Part shown: one piece after another, positions 54,094-62,735 of the stretch
Layout of the letters: the number at the start of each line of letters is the position of its first letter
Position numbering within the stretch: the first letter of the stretch is position 1
Source: Palsa-504 sp963800415
GTDB lineage: Bacteria > Actinomycetota > Actinomycetes > Streptosporangiales > Streptosporangiaceae
DNA length: 64,000 nucleotides
Assembly (NCBI GenBank): GCA_963800415.1
Contig: CAWDBS010000004.1
Coordinates: forward strand, 10,287 to 74,286
Reading direction: 5' to 3'
Notes under the pieces: generated by a model
What the model was told of the DNA's origin: nothing
The model's database searches: none
The model's input: only the letters and a program-made list of their open reading frames with translations
Position numbers and translations under genes: made by a program

Positions 54094-55314
54094 TGCGCTG
54101 GCCACATACGTTCACCGGGTGCTGACATGCCGCGGTGATACGCCCACACTCGGGTCTGTAAGGCAGGTGGAGTGGTGGGAGGGTGCGATGGCTGAGCCGG
54201 TGCGGGCGCGGCGGCTGACTGATCAGGAGGGCCGGCGGCTGCTGCAGATCGTGCGGCGGGGGAAGCACGGGTCGGTCCGGGTGCGGCGGGCGATGATCAT
54301 CATGGCGTCGGCGTCGGGCACGCTGGTCCCGGCGATCGCCCGGCTGGTGGCCGCCGATGAGGACACGGTGCGGGACGTGATCCATACGTTCAACGCCAAG
54401 GGCCTGGCCGCGCTGGACCCTCGGTGGGCGGGAGGCCGTCCCCGCCTGATCAGTGACGGCGATATCGAGGTCATCGTCACGGCGGCCAGGACCCGGCCGG
54501 AGAAGCCAGTCCAGCCGTTCACCCACTGGAGCTTGCGCAAGCTGGCCGGGTATTTAGCGGGCCTGGGCCGGCCGGTGCGGATCGGGCGGGAGCGGCTGCG
54601 GCAGCTCCTTCACGAGCGCGGCATCTCGTTCCAGCGGACCCGGACCTGGAAGGAATCCACCGATCCGGACCGGGACGCCAAGCTGGACCGGATCGAGTAC
54701 GTGACCAGCGCCTACCCGGACCGTTGCTTCGCCTCCGGCCAGTTCGGGCCGCTGTCGATCCGGCCCTGCCACGGCGTGTGCCGGGCGCCGCGCAAACGGC
54801 CGGCCCGGCTGCGCGCGACTTATCATCGCACCCACGGCATCCGCTACTTCCATGGCTGCTACTGCGTGGGCGATGACCAGCTGTGGGGCGTGACCCGCGA
54901 GCATAAGGGCGCCGGTCACACCCTGGCCGCGCTGAAGTCGATCCGGGCTGCCCGGCCCGGCGGGTACCGGCTGTTCGTCATCATGGACAACCTGGCGGCG
55001 AACAAGACCCCGGCGATCCGGCGCTGGGCCAGGCGCGAGAACGTCGAGCTGTGCTTCACGCCCACGAACGCATCCTGGGCCAATCCGATCGAGGCGCAGT
55101 TCGGTCCGGTACGCACCTTTGTCATGGGCTGCTCGGATCACCCTAGCCATGCCGTGCTGGCCCGCAAGCTGCAGGACTACCTGCGCTGGCGTAATGCCCA
55201 CGCCCGCCACCCCGGCGTGCTGGCCGCCCAGCGCCGCGAACGCGCCCGCCTCCGCAGCGAACGCCAGCAACGCTGGGGCCGCCCGAAACCTAAAGCTGCA
55301 TAACCGAGCCGGTG
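54093..55314 (+). mobile_element. IS630-family element, copy 1 (left end kept, right terminal repeat missing)
   Basis: The left terminal repeat GTGCGCTGGCCACATACG... starts at 54093 after a TA. From 54114 to 55314 the sequence is identical, in reverse, to 57206-58406 (1201 bases). At the right it stops after CCGAGCCGGTG, where the other copy continues into its 20-base outer terminal repeat. The two terminal repeats match at 23 of 26 positions. Confidence 0.85.
54188..55303 (+). CDS. IS630-family transposase, copy 1
   Basis: 371 residues from ATG 54188, behind GGGAGG. N-terminal helix-turn-helix region (MASASGTLVPAIARLVAADEDTVRDVIHTF; second HTH in THWSLRKLAGYL), then the DDE domain. FVIMDNLAANKTPAIRRW supplies the second Asp and FTPTNASWANPIEAQFGPV the Glu. 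In relatives the first Asp stands in FDxFGPL; here the sequence is ASGQFGPLSI, with Gly at that place. The protein may be catalytically dead. Identical to copy 2. Confidence 0.9.
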   Translation: MAEPVRARRLTDQEGRRLLQIVRRGKHGSVRVRRAMIIMASASGTLVPAIARLVAADEDTVRDVIHTFNAKGLAALDPRWAGGRPRLISDGDIEVIVTAARTRPEKPVQPFTHWSLRKLAGYLAGLGRPVRIGRERLRQLLHERGISFQRTRTWKESTDPDRDAKLDRIEYVTSAYPDRCFASGQFGPLSIRPCHGVCRAPRKRPARLRATYHRTHGIRYFHGCYCVGDDQLWGVTREHKGAGHTLAALKSIRAARPGGYRLFVIMDNLAANKTPAIRRWARRENVELCFTPTNASWANPIEAQFGPVRTFVMGCSDHPSHAVLARKLQDYLRWRNAHARHPGVLAAQRRERARLRSERQQRWGRPKPKAA

Positions 55315-55434
55315 AATCCCGCCCCCTGTGCGTCACCACAAGCCGTGCGGGTCCCGAGCCGGCACAGGGCATAATTTGACCAAACGGGCTGGCGTTCCCG
55401 CCTCCCGCCACCGACTCGCCTCGGATGGTGCATC

Positions 55435-57186
55435 ATGGCTGGCCTGCCAGAAGTAATCGGGTTGCTCTACCGGGCCGACTGGACCCGCCTGTCCCTGTCC
55501 GCCGAGGTGCGCTTCGAACAGGACGGTGACCTGGCCCGCCGCCGGGAAAACGCGGTCCGGACGGAGTCGATGCGGCGGATGGGGTTCCGCCCCGGATCTC
55601 CCGGCATGCCGGACGTGGAGCAGGAGCCGGACGCCGAGCGGGACGTCTATCACCGGTGGCACGCGGCCCTGCTGATCGCGCCCGGCCGGCGGTACCGCCT
55701 GGAGTACGAGGGCGACCATGGTGGCCGCGCCGACGGATCTGACGGCGAGCAGGCCTGGACGCTCCGGCCGCCGGACGCGGCGCCGCTCCCGTCGCGCGAC
55801 TTCGAGGGCGGCCCGGGGCTGCCGGTTCCGGCCCTGTTCCGCCCGGCTGGCCTGCTCGCCGGGTTCACCCTGGACGTGGGCGGCCCGGTCACCGCCTGCG
55901 GCCGCGACGCGATCGCTGTGACGGCCGTGCCTCGGCACGGTGCCGTGGGGTCCGGGACGAGCCTGAGCCCTCCCGCCTGCGACCGCGTCGAGCTGATCGT
56001 GGACGCCGAGACCGGCATCCTGCTCCGCCGCGAGGAGACGTTCGAGGGCCAGGTGCTCACCCTCTTCGAGCTGACGACCGTGACGATGAGCCCGCCGGAA
56101 GCGGATGACCCGGCCCGGTTCGCGCCGCCCGCGGGCAGCCGCCCCGTCCGGGATCCGGAGGATGCCCCCGGGCGGAGCGGGCTCGGCTGGCAGGTGGCGG
56201 CGAACGCGGCCGGCCTGGCGGCGGGCGGCCTCGGGGCCTGGCTCCGGCTGGCACCGCACCTGCCCGGCCACCGCCCGGCCGCCGAGGCCAGCTTCCTGGC
56301 CGCGATGCCGTCTCCCGAACCGGGCCCGCTCGATCCCGGAGACGGGCCACTGCCCTCCGACGACCTGCTCGGCCTGCTCTACCGCAGCGGTCAGTATGAC
56401 GGCGACGACCCTCAGGTCCGCGGCGCTGCGGTGCGGCGGTGGAACGACACGAAGGCGGTTCTGGGCCAGGTGCCCGGCACGGCCCGCGCGGCGGGACACG
56501 GCGGCGTCGGCTATCTCCTCGACACGGTAACCCGGAAGGAAACGGTGACCCGGACGACCGGCCAGCTGCGTATCGGGGGCCCCGAGCTGTACTACCTCGA
56601 TTACTCGTCCTGGCAGGGCAGGCCCGGACCGCTCGTGATGGCCTGCGACGGAGAGCAGCACTGGCAGGTCCGCGAGAACGTGACCCTGGTGGGGCCGGCG
56701 AGGCCGATGACGGGCGACTTTGCGAGCCTGGTCGGTTCGTCCTGGCTGCTCGGCGAGCGGCTGTCCGGCGGCGCGGAGATCACCTACCACGGCCGCCGCG
56801 GCTACCACCTGCGGGTGACCCGCGGCGACGGTGCGGCGCACGAGGGGCCGACGATGTTCTACCCGGCCGACGCGATCGTGGACGCGGAGACCGGCAGCCT
56901 GCTCCGGCTGATCGCGTACGACGGCGACGCCCCCGCGGAATGGTGGGAACTGGACGACGTCACCACGGAGCCCGGCGGTACCGCGGACCCGGCCGGATTC
57001 CGCCCGCACATCCCGCCCGGCACCCGCGTCCTCGAGGAATCCGGCCACCCGATGGTCGATGTCACCGCGGTCATGCCCGGCCTGACCGGGACCGCGGCCC
57101 GCACCGCCGCGGAAGCCTTCCGCCGCGGCACCGACGCCGTCTCCGCCGCCCGCAGCTTCCTGGACGACCTGCGCGGCCATCGCTAG
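55435..57186 (+). CDS. two-domain LolA/RseB-like protein, passenger between IS copies
   Basis: 583 residues, ATG at 55435, no signal peptide and no clear membrane helix apart from a weak one near 255. Two similar halves: residues 5-230 (VYHRWHAALLIAPGRRYRLEY, LIVDAETGILLRREETFEG) and 300-540 (GPLVMACDGEQHWQVRENV, AIVDAETGSLLRLIAYDGD, both followed by DDPARFxPPxGxRP-like ends). VDAETGxLLR with a downstream FxPPxG is typical of LolA/MucB-RseB-like beta sheets. Function unknown. The last codon and stop (CGC TAG) run into the terminal repeat of IS copy 2, so the native end may be lost. Confidence 0.7.
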   Translation: MAGLPEVIGLLYRADWTRLSLSAEVRFEQDGDLARRRENAVRTESMRRMGFRPGSPGMPDVEQEPDAERDVYHRWHAALLIAPGRRYRLEYEGDHGGRADGSDGEQAWTLRPPDAAPLPSRDFEGGPGLPVPALFRPAGLLAGFTLDVGGPVTACGRDAIAVTAVPRHGAVGSGTSLSPPACDRVELIVDAETGILLRREETFEGQVLTLFELTTVTMSPPEADDPARFAPPAGSRPVRDPEDAPGRSGLGWQVAANAAGLAAGGLGAWLRLAPHLPGHRPAAEASFLAAMPSPEPGPLDPGDGPLPSDDLLGLLYRSGQYDGDDPQVRGAAVRRWNDTKAVLGQVPGTARAAGHGGVGYLLDTVTRKETVTRTTGQLRIGGPELYYLDYSSWQGRPGPLVMACDGEQHWQVRENVTLVGPARPMTGDFASLVGSSWLLGERLSGGAEITYHGRRGYHLRVTRGDGAAHEGPTMFYPADAIVDAETGSLLRLIAYDGDAPAEWWELDDVTTEPGGTADPAGFRPHIPPGTRVLEESGHPMVDVTAVMPGLTGTAARTAAEAFRRGTDAVSAARSFLDDLRGHR

Positions 57187-58406
57187 TGCGCTGGCCACGA
57201 ACGTGCACCGGCTCGGTTATGCAGCTTTAGGTTTCGGGCGGCCCCAGCGTTGCTGGCGTTCGCTGCGGAGGCGGGCGCGTTCGCGGCGCTGGGCGGCCAG
57301 CACGCCGGGGTGGCGGGCGTGGGCATTACGCCAGCGCAGGTAGTCCTGCAGCTTGCGGGCCAGCACGGCATGGCTAGGGTGATCCGAGCAGCCCATGACA
57401 AAGGTGCGTACCGGACCGAACTGCGCCTCGATCGGATTGGCCCAGGATGCGTTCGTGGGCGTGAAGCACAGCTCGACGTTCTCGCGCCTGGCCCAGCGCC
57501 GGATCGCCGGGGTCTTGTTCGCCGCCAGGTTGTCCATGATGACGAACAGCCGGTACCCGCCGGGCCGGGCAGCCCGGATCGACTTCAGCGCGGCCAGGGT
57601 GTGACCGGCGCCCTTATGCTCGCGGGTCACGCCCCACAGCTGGTCATCGCCCACGCAGTAGCAGCCATGGAAGTAGCGGATGCCGTGGGTGCGATGATAA
57701 GTCGCGCGCAGCCGGGCCGGCCGTTTGCGCGGCGCCCGGCACACGCCGTGGCAGGGCCGGATCGACAGCGGCCCGAACTGGCCGGAGGCGAAGCAACGGT
57801 CCGGGTAGGCGCTGGTCACGTACTCGATCCGGTCCAGCTTGGCGTCCCGGTCCGGATCGGTGGATTCCTTCCAGGTCCGGGTCCGCTGGAACGAGATGCC
57901 GCGCTCGTGAAGGAGCTGCCGCAGCCGCTCCCGCCCGATCCGCACCGGCCGGCCCAGGCCCGCTAAATACCCGGCCAGCTTGCGCAAGCTCCAGTGGGTG
58001 AACGGCTGGACTGGCTTCTCCGGCCGGGTCCTGGCCGCCGTGACGATGACCTCGATATCGCCGTCACTGATCAGGCGGGGACGGCCTCCCGCCCACCGAG
58101 GGTCCAGCGCGGCCAGGCCCTTGGCGTTGAACGTATGGATCACGTCCCGCACCGTGTCCTCATCGGCGGCCACCAGCCGGGCGATCGCCGGGACCAGCGT
58201 GCCCGACGCCGACGCCATGATGATCATCGCCCGCCGCACCCGGACCGACCCGTGCTTCCCCCGCCGCACGATCTGCAGCAGCCGCCGGCCCTCCTGATCA
58301 GTCAGCCGCCGCGCCCGCACCGGCTCAGCCATCGCACCCTCCCACCACTCCACCTGCCTTACAGACCCGAGTGTGGGCGTATCACCGCGGCATGTCAGCA
58401 CCCGGT
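57186..58406 (-). mobile_element. IS630-family element, copy 2 (inverted; right end kept, left terminal repeat missing)
   Basis: On the minus strand the transposase-distal terminal repeat (GTGCGCTGGCCACGAACG... read on plus) is intact at 57186, next to a TA. At the other side identity ends at 58406, just inside where copy 1 has its left terminal repeat. Thus each copy lacks one terminal repeat, and a different one. Confidence 0.85.
57217..58332 (-). CDS. IS630-family transposase, copy 2
   Basis: 371 residues, identical at nucleotide level to copy 1, including the Gly in place of the first catalytic Asp (ASGQFGPL). It points towards copy 1. With no difference over 1201 bases, the duplication is recent, or the copies are kept alike by gene conversion, or they result from repeat misassembly. 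Confidence 0.9.
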   Translation of the reverse strand: MAEPVRARRLTDQEGRRLLQIVRRGKHGSVRVRRAMIIMASASGTLVPAIARLVAADEDTVRDVIHTFNAKGLAALDPRWAGGRPRLISDGDIEVIVTAARTRPEKPVQPFTHWSLRKLAGYLAGLGRPVRIGRERLRQLLHERGISFQRTRTWKESTDPDRDAKLDRIEYVTSAYPDRCFASGQFGPLSIRPCHGVCRAPRKRPARLRATYHRTHGIRYFHGCYCVGDDQLWGVTREHKGAGHTLAALKSIRAARPGGYRLFVIMDNLAANKTPAIRRWARRENVELCFTPTNASWANPIEAQFGPVRTFVMGCSDHPSHAVLARKLQDYLRWRNAHARHPGVLAAQRRERARLRSERQQRWGRPKPKAA

Positions 58407-58508
58407 ACCTCGAGCGCCATGAACGCGACATCCACGCCGTATCCCGTGGCGCTGGCCAGCCCTGGGATGCGGTACTGACGGGACCGTAACCTACGCTTGT
58501 GACGAGCG

Positions 58509-58697
58509 TTAGCCGGGAGGGTTCGCGTACTTGGACGTGAGCCGGGCCAGCTCCGGGTCGATCTCCCGCACCATGGCCCAGACGGCGGCGATCCGTGCCT
58601 CCAGGGCCGCCGCATCCGCGCTCTTGCGGTCGGCGTCGAGCTGGTCGATGGCCTCGGCCAGGCGCCGGAGCGCGGATTCGTCTATCGAACACACCAT
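58509..58697 (-). CDS. small helical hypothetical protein
   Basis: 62 residues: SALRRLAEAIDQLDADRKSADAAALEARIAAVWAMVREIDPELARLTSKY. Heptad-like, probably a coiled coil. No family recognised. Downstream on the same strand, 58407-58500 reads GLASATGYGVDVAFMALEV up to the IS edge, perhaps a fragment of another disrupted gene. Confidence 0.5.
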   Translation of the reverse strand: MVCSIDESALRRLAEAIDQLDADRKSADAAALEARIAAVWAMVREIDPELARLTSKYANPPG

Positions 58698-58747
58698 CGA
58701 AGATTATCAGGTCGGCGGGGCCCGCGGGCCTGCTTGCCGAAGCTCAG

Positions 58748-58954
58748 TTATCCACAGGTTGCCGGCCCGTGCCTGTGGAAAGGCGTTGTTGATCATCCAC
58801 CGGGAAATCCACCCCGAAGTTTTTCTTCCGCACAGCCGGTGGATCGCGTTTCCGCAGTTCACGACGATTTACCTGTGGTTAAGACCACCGTTTCCACAAA
58901 CCCGTCCCCAGGCTGCGCACAACATAGCCGGCGTGTTTGCACACCTTGTCCACA
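58748..58954. promoter_or_regulatory. cluster of DnaA-box-like 9-mers upstream of dnaB
   Basis: TTATCCACA at 58748-58756 and TTGTCCACA at 58946-58954 are perfect boxes (E. coli and high-GC consensus forms). CTTTCCACA (minus, 58774-58782), TTAACCACA (minus, 58874-58882) and GTTTCCACA (58890-58898) are one- or two-mismatch boxes. They lie in a comparatively AT-rich gap that ends at the dnaB start. No dnaA or dnaN is in the window. Confidence 0.6.
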
Positions 58955-59087
58955 CCGCCGTCCACGGCCTGGCTTGGTGCCCGGCGTGGCGGGCCGCCAG
59001 AATGTCAGAGCCATGGGCTAGAACGGTGTCAGGTGATGGCAGAAGCGCGTTTGCGCTGGGTTCACTAGCACGGGGGAGGAGCGTCAG

Positions 59088-62000
59088 GTGAGCGTCGCCG
59101 AGATCGCGCCGAGGAACGACGACTTCGAGCGGACCCCTCCGCACGACGTCGCGGCGGAGCAGTGCGTGCTCGGCGGGATGCTGCTCTCGAAGGATGCCAT
59201 CTCGGACGTGATCGAGGTGATCAGGCCGACCGACCATTACCGGCCCGCGCATCAACTGGTCCACGAGGCCATCCTCGACCTGTACGGCCGCGGCGAGCCC
59301 GCGGACGCTATTACGGTCGCCAACGAGCTCACCAGGCGCGGCGAGATCGCCCGCGTCGGCGGAGGCCCCTACCTGCACACCCTGATCGCCTCGGTGCCGA
59401 CCGCCGCCAACGCCGGCTACTACGCGCGCATCGTCCGGGAGCGCGCCATCCTGCGCCGCCTGGTGGAGGCGGGTACCAGGATCGTCCAGTTCGGCTACGC
59501 GGGCGAGGCCGACGCCGACGACCTAGTGGACCGGGCCCAGGCCGAGGTCTTCGCGGTCACCGACCGCCGGGCCAGCGAGGACTATCAATCGCTGTCCGAG
59601 ATCATGCCCGGCGCGCTAGACGAGATCGAGGCTATCGGCAGCCGCGGCGGCGTCCTCACCGGAGTCCCTACCGGGTTCTCCGACCTGGACGCCCTCACCA
59701 ACGGCCTGCACCCCGGCCAGATGGTGGTCATCGCAGCAAGACCCGCCATCGGGAAGGCTCTCGCGCTGGACACCCCGCTGCCGACATCGGCCGGCTGGAC
59801 GACGATGGGCGAGGTCCGCGTCGGCGACCGGCTGCTCGGCGCCGACGGTGGCCCACCCTGGTCGTCGCCGCGACCGAGGTGATGCACGGCCGCCCGTGCT
59901 ACGAGGTCGAGTTCGACGACGGCGACGTGATCGTCGCCGATGAGAACCATCAGTGGCTCACCTGGAATCCAAGGATCTCGGCGAGCTCTCCCGCCCCGGG
60001 TACTCACGACCGGGGAGATCGCCCGTGCCCTCCAGAGCGAGCCCGTGTCCCGTCGGCCGCGCCACGCGGTCGCCCTTCGGCCTCGGTCGAGCGGTCGCGT
60101 TCCGGCCTGCTGGTTGCCGCGGGCATCGGCTCGCGCCGGTCCGGCGGCGTGCGCCGGGAGCCGTGGCGGTACTTCACCGACGTCCGGCGCGTGTCCTCCC
60201 GGCCGGTCCGGTGCGTGCAGGTGGACAGCACGGACCATCTGTACCTGGCCGGGCGGGGCATGATCCCGACCCACAACTCAACGCTGGCGCTGGACTTCGC
60301 CCGGGCGGCCGCCATCAGGCACGGTATGACCACGGTGCTGTTCAGCCTGGAGATGGGCCGGAACGAGATCACGATGCGGCTGCTGTCGGCCGAGGCGCGG
60401 GTGCCGTTGTCCACGATGCGTACCGGGCAGATGAACGACGACGACTGGGCCCGGCTGGCCCGGCGGATGAGCGAGGTCGCCGACGCGCCGCTGTTCATCG
60501 ACGACTCGCCGAACATGTCGATGATGGAGATCAGGGCCAAGTGCCGGAGGCTGAAGCAGCGGAACGACCTGAAGTTCGTCATCATCGACTACCTGCAGCT
60601 GATGTCCTCGCCCAAGCGGGTGGAGAACCGGCAGCAGGAAGTGTCCGAGATGTCCCGGTCGCTCAAGCTGCTGGCCAAGGAACTCGACGTCCCCGTCATC
60701 GCGCTGTCCCAGCTCAACCGCGGCCCCGAGCAGCGCACCGACAAGAAACCCCTGCTGTCCGACCTGCGCGAGTCGGGTTGCATGACCGAGGACACGGCCC
60801 TGCTCCGCGCGGACACCGGGGCCCGGTCACCTTCGGGGAGCTGATGCGCGACGGAGGCGAAGGAGTCCTCGTCTGGTCGGTCGACGAGCAGCACAAGCTG
60901 GTTCCGGCGCCCATCACCAAGGTCTTCCCGTCGGGAACGAAGGAGGTGTACCGGCTGCGCCTGGCGTCCGGGCGCGAGGTGAAGGCATCGGCCAACCATC
61001 CGTTCCTGACCTTCTCCGGGTGGACTCCGCTAGGCGAACTGCGTACCGGTGAGCCGGGTCGCCATACCCCGCCACATCCCGGTGCCCATCGCGGCCGGTC
61101 TGGGCTGGTCCGAGCACCGGATCGGTCTCCTCGCCCACCTGATCGGCGACGGCTGCGTGGTCCGCTCGCAGCCCGTCCACTACACCTCCAACGACGAGGA
61201 GAACCTAGCCTTCGTGGAGGCCTCGGCGGCCGCTGAGTTTGGCATAACCCCCCGCCGGGTGGCCCAGGGAAACTGGTGGCACACCTACCTGCCCGCGCCG
61301 TACCACTGCACCCACGGCCGCTGAAACCCGCTGCACACCTGGTTTCGTGAACTCGGGATCGAAGATCTGCGGTCGCACGAGAAGCGCCTTCCCGCTGCCA
61401 TATACGCCGCCGACGATGCCGAGGTCTGCCTGTTCCTGCGTCATCTGTGGGCAACCGACGGCTGTGTCTGGCTGGGGAACGGGAAGTCGGCGGACAAGGC
61501 GTACTACGCCAGCTCCAGCCGTGAACTCGCTTACGGCGTCGCGCACCTGCTAGGCCGTCTAGGTATCGTCGCGCGCATCCGGCAGGTCGAGAAGGCTGGT
61601 TACCAGCCCGGTTACCACGTGATCGTGGCCGACGGCCCGAGCCTGCGGACCTTCTGCGAACGCGTCGGGGTCCACGGCCGCCGCGGCGAAACGGTAGGGA
61701 ACTGGCCGTCGCGCTGGCCGGGCGGACGGTCAACACGAACGTGGAACGATCCCGCTCGGGGTCTGGGACGTCGTCAAGGCGGAGCGTATCCGGGCCGGGC
61801 TGACCGAGCGGCAATTCCAGGCGGCCATCGGCACCCACTATTGCGGGACGGCGCTGTACAAGAGCTGCCCGTCGAGGGAGCGCCTGCTGCGGTGCGCGAC
61901 GGTCCTCGGTTCGGAGAAGCTGCGCGAGATCGCCACAGCGACATCTACTGGGACCGGATCGTCAGCATCGAGCCTCTAGGACCACAGCCCGTTTACGACG

Positions 62001-62233
62001 CCACAGTAAAGGGCACACACAACTTCATTGCCGATGGCCTCGTAGGCCACAATTCATAGAGCAGGATCCGGACGTAGTGATCCTCTTGCATCGTGAAGAT
62101 GCGTACGAGCGGGAGTCGCCTCGGGCCGGTGAGGCGGACCTGATCGTGGCCAAGCACAGGAACGGCCCGACCGCCACCGTGACGGTCGCATTCCAGGGCC
62201 ATATTCAGATTCGTCGACATGGCTTCAGGGTAA
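59088..62233 (+). CDS. dnaB: replicative DNA helicase DnaB with two inteins (multiple frameshifts)
   Basis: GTG start behind GGGGGAGGAG. Extein 1 (59088-59756) carries the N-terminal domain (PPHDVAAEQCVLGGMLLSKDAI) and RecA-like start to Walker A (ARPAIGK). Extein 2 (60278-60778, another frame) is STLALDFARAAAIRHG to FVIIDYLQLM, SQLNRGPEQR and LRESG. Extein 3 (62054-62233) is IEQDPDVVILLHREDAYE to GPTATVTVAFQGH, then RFVDMASG in a further frame. Exteins total about 450 residues, the normal DnaB length. The inteins sit at Walker A and after LRESG. At least eight frame changes and one in-frame TGA are needed to read it, most of them inside the inteins. DnaB unwinds DNA at the fork. Confidence 0.85.
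59757..60277 (+). other. intein 1 of DnaB (mini-intein, class 3 features)
   Basis: Inserted between Gly-Lys and Ser-Thr of Walker A. Starts ALALDTPLPTSAGWTTMGEVRVGDRLLGADG, with Ala at position 1. Block B-like ENHQW and block F-like VRCVQVDSTDHLYLAG, ending MIPTHN before Ser. Ala1 with Trp in ENHQW and Cys in VRCVQVDS is the class 3 pattern as I know it. About 174 codons, no endonuclease. The length is not a multiple of three; indels near 59850, 59975 and later. Confidence 0.75.
60779..62053 (+). other. intein 2 of DnaB with LAGLIDADG endonuclease
   Basis: Starts with Cys (CMTEDTALLRADTGA) after LRESG, ends VKGTHNFIADGLVGHN before Ser, so class 1 chemistry. Hedgehog/intein block YRLRLASGREVKASANHPFLTFSGW is present. 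LAGLIDADG-like helices are LLAHLIGDGCVV and LFLRHLWATDGCVWL. The frame changes near 60825, 61050, 61700, 61750 and 61940, and TGA at 61322-61324 interrupts it in frame between HCTHGR and NPLHTWF. About 425 codons. Confidence 0.75.
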
Positions 62234-62383
62234 GTGGCGCTTCGTGGCGGAGCGTCAGCGCAGGCTGGGAGCGGGTAGCCGATATCCCCTGCGTGGGTAA
62301 GGCTGGAGTCCGCCAGGTTCCTTGCGTGCCGATGAGTTCTCCTGCAACTCATGAAGTGATGGGTGGTCACGGCCGGGTGGGTG

Positions 62384-62704
62384 TCAGCGAGGTGGCGGGC
62401 TAGGCCGGGCGTGCTGGGTCCAGGGCATCGTGCCGACGATGTTGGCGGCGATCAGCGTGCGGTCGGCAGGATCCCAGGCCAGGACAGTGCCGGCCTGAGT
62501 CAACGCGATCAGGGCGGTCATGGCTGCGGGACTGGGGGCGGCCACATGCCGCTGGTCGTCCTCGGTCACGATCTGGATCTCGAACCGGCCGTGATCGCCG
62601 TCTGGCCCGGCCACCCAGTTGGCGTTGACGATCTTGACCCGCCGTGTCTGCTCGCTTGCACCTGGCATGGCATCCAGTAAGCGGCCCGGGACGTCGGCCG
62701 CCAT
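62384..62704 (-). CDS. hypothetical protein
   Basis: 106 residues, ATG at 62704. Central part VKIVNANWVAGPDGDHGRFEIQIVTEDDQRHVAAPSPAAMTALIALTQ reads like a small alpha/beta domain; no signal or membrane segment. Family not recognised. It is divergent from the ArsR-type gene 31 bases away. 62234-62383 is empty. Confidence 0.6.
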   Translation of the reverse strand: MAADVPGRLLDAMPGASEQTRRVKIVNANWVAGPDGDHGRFEIQIVTEDDQRHVAAPSPAAMTALIALTQAGTVLAWDPADRTLIAANIVGTMPWTQHARPSPPPR

Positions 62705-62735
62705 TGATTCGCGCCTGGGCGTATGTTGAGTCCTG

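Noticed and set aside
58407..58500. Gene fragment reading GLASATGYGVDVAFMALEV on the minus strand, cut by IS copy 2
   Set aside because: Protein-like but too short and without a recognised family; mentioned only as context.
58748..58954. Chromosomal oriC
   Set aside because: Only two perfect DnaA boxes and no dnaA, dnaN or gyrB nearby; reported only as a DnaA-box cluster.
61322..61324. TGA in intein 2 as a selenocysteine codon
   Set aside because: No selenocysteine insertion hairpin was recognised, inteins are not selenoproteins, and the surrounding sequence already has several indels.
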